Part shown: one piece after another, positions 63,791 through 64,000 of the stretch
Layout of the letters: each line of letters opens with the position of its first letter
Numbering within the stretch: the first letter of the stretch is position 1
Source of the DNA: Muricea muricata
Taxonomy: Eukaryota; Cnidaria; Anthozoa; Malacalcyonacea; Plexauridae
Direction of reading: 5' to 3'
Length of the DNA stretch: 64,000 nt
Assembly (NCBI GenBank): GCA_963855995.1
Contig: OY979717.1
Span: 46,838,044 to 46,902,043, forward strand
The notes under the pieces: model-generated
Seen by the model: the letters and a program-made list of their open reading frames with translations, nothing else
Database searches by the model: none
What the model was told of the DNA's origin: nothing
Made by a program: the position numbers and the translations under genes

Positions 63791-64000
63791 TGGTATTTTT
63801 GTACCGAATCTAGACTAGCATGTACCTATTTCAAAAAAGTCCTTTTGCATACATCAAACAAAGCATTGCAAATATAATAGCCTTGGTTTCAGCATAACCT
63901 GCAAAATTGCAATCACACCTGTTTAACATAGTAACAATGCTTAAAGGGTCTTGGGTCTTAAGAGTGTCTTGGCTTACTTCGCTGAGGCTAGCCACATGTA

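Overview
The window is eukaryotic, AT-rich and dominated by mobile DNA. A few intron-containing or intronless host genes sit between many nested transposons. The repertoire (Penelope-like elements with GIY-YIG endonucleases, BEL/Pao retrotransposons, Jockey/CR1-like non-LTR elements, Academ-type, hAT-type and Tc1/IS630-type DNA transposons, a GH18 chitinase, RING-TRAF-kelch genes) suggests an invertebrate metazoan. A cnidarian is most likely, but no marker gene fixes the phylum.

Layout. 0.4-2.7 kb: decayed Penelope-like element ending in a poly-C/(CA)n/(TA)n tract. 2.9-5.8 kb: DNA transposon with long inverted repeats and an intron-containing gene on the minus strand carrying an XPG-nuclease-like motif (Academ-like). 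6.4 kb: TA-flanked MITE. 7.3-7.6 kb: small single-exon gene for a cysteine-rich type I membrane protein. 8.0-14.0 kb: minus-strand BEL/Pao retrotransposon with recognisable LTRs. 14-17.7 kb: cluster of Penelope-like fragments, a non-LTR RT fragment, a 94-bp minisatellite and several (TA)n tracts; one Penelope fragment carries a hAT-type MITE with a perfect 8-bp target duplication. 17.9-19.3 kb: long-TIR non-autonomous element. 19.45-22.8 kb: four-exon GH18 chitinase, the clearest intact intron-containing gene.

24.7-32.9 kb: a plus-strand BEL/Pao relic carrying three nested DNA elements, bracketed by two non-LTR retrotransposon 3' ends. 34.9-41.4 kb: TA-flanked Tc1/IS630-like transposon with two convergent genes, a DDE transposase and a PB1-plus-zinc-knuckle protein; the latter is split by another transposon. 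42.2-49.4 kb: 7.2-kb transposon with ~74-bp near-perfect inverted repeats, carrying a multi-exon transposase-like gene (zinc-finger N-terminus, DUF6589-like body) and a RecQ-type helicase on the opposite strand. This matches the helicase-bearing Academ (AcademH) architecture.

49.4-61.6 kb: a tandem segmental duplication of an intronless RING/TRAF-zinc-finger/coiled-coil/kelch gene. Copy A (49.4-53.3 kb) is split by a 2.1-kb insertion with a 10-bp target duplication; removing it restores the frame exactly. Copy B (59.05-60.74 kb) is intact. Between them lies a 1.5-kb near-perfect palindrome made from a transposase fragment. The right end holds hairpin repeats and a degenerate tandem repeat.

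Likely functional host genes: the chitinase, RING-kelch copy B, and possibly the small cysteine-rich membrane protein. The rest records successive transposon insertions whose order can be read from target duplications.
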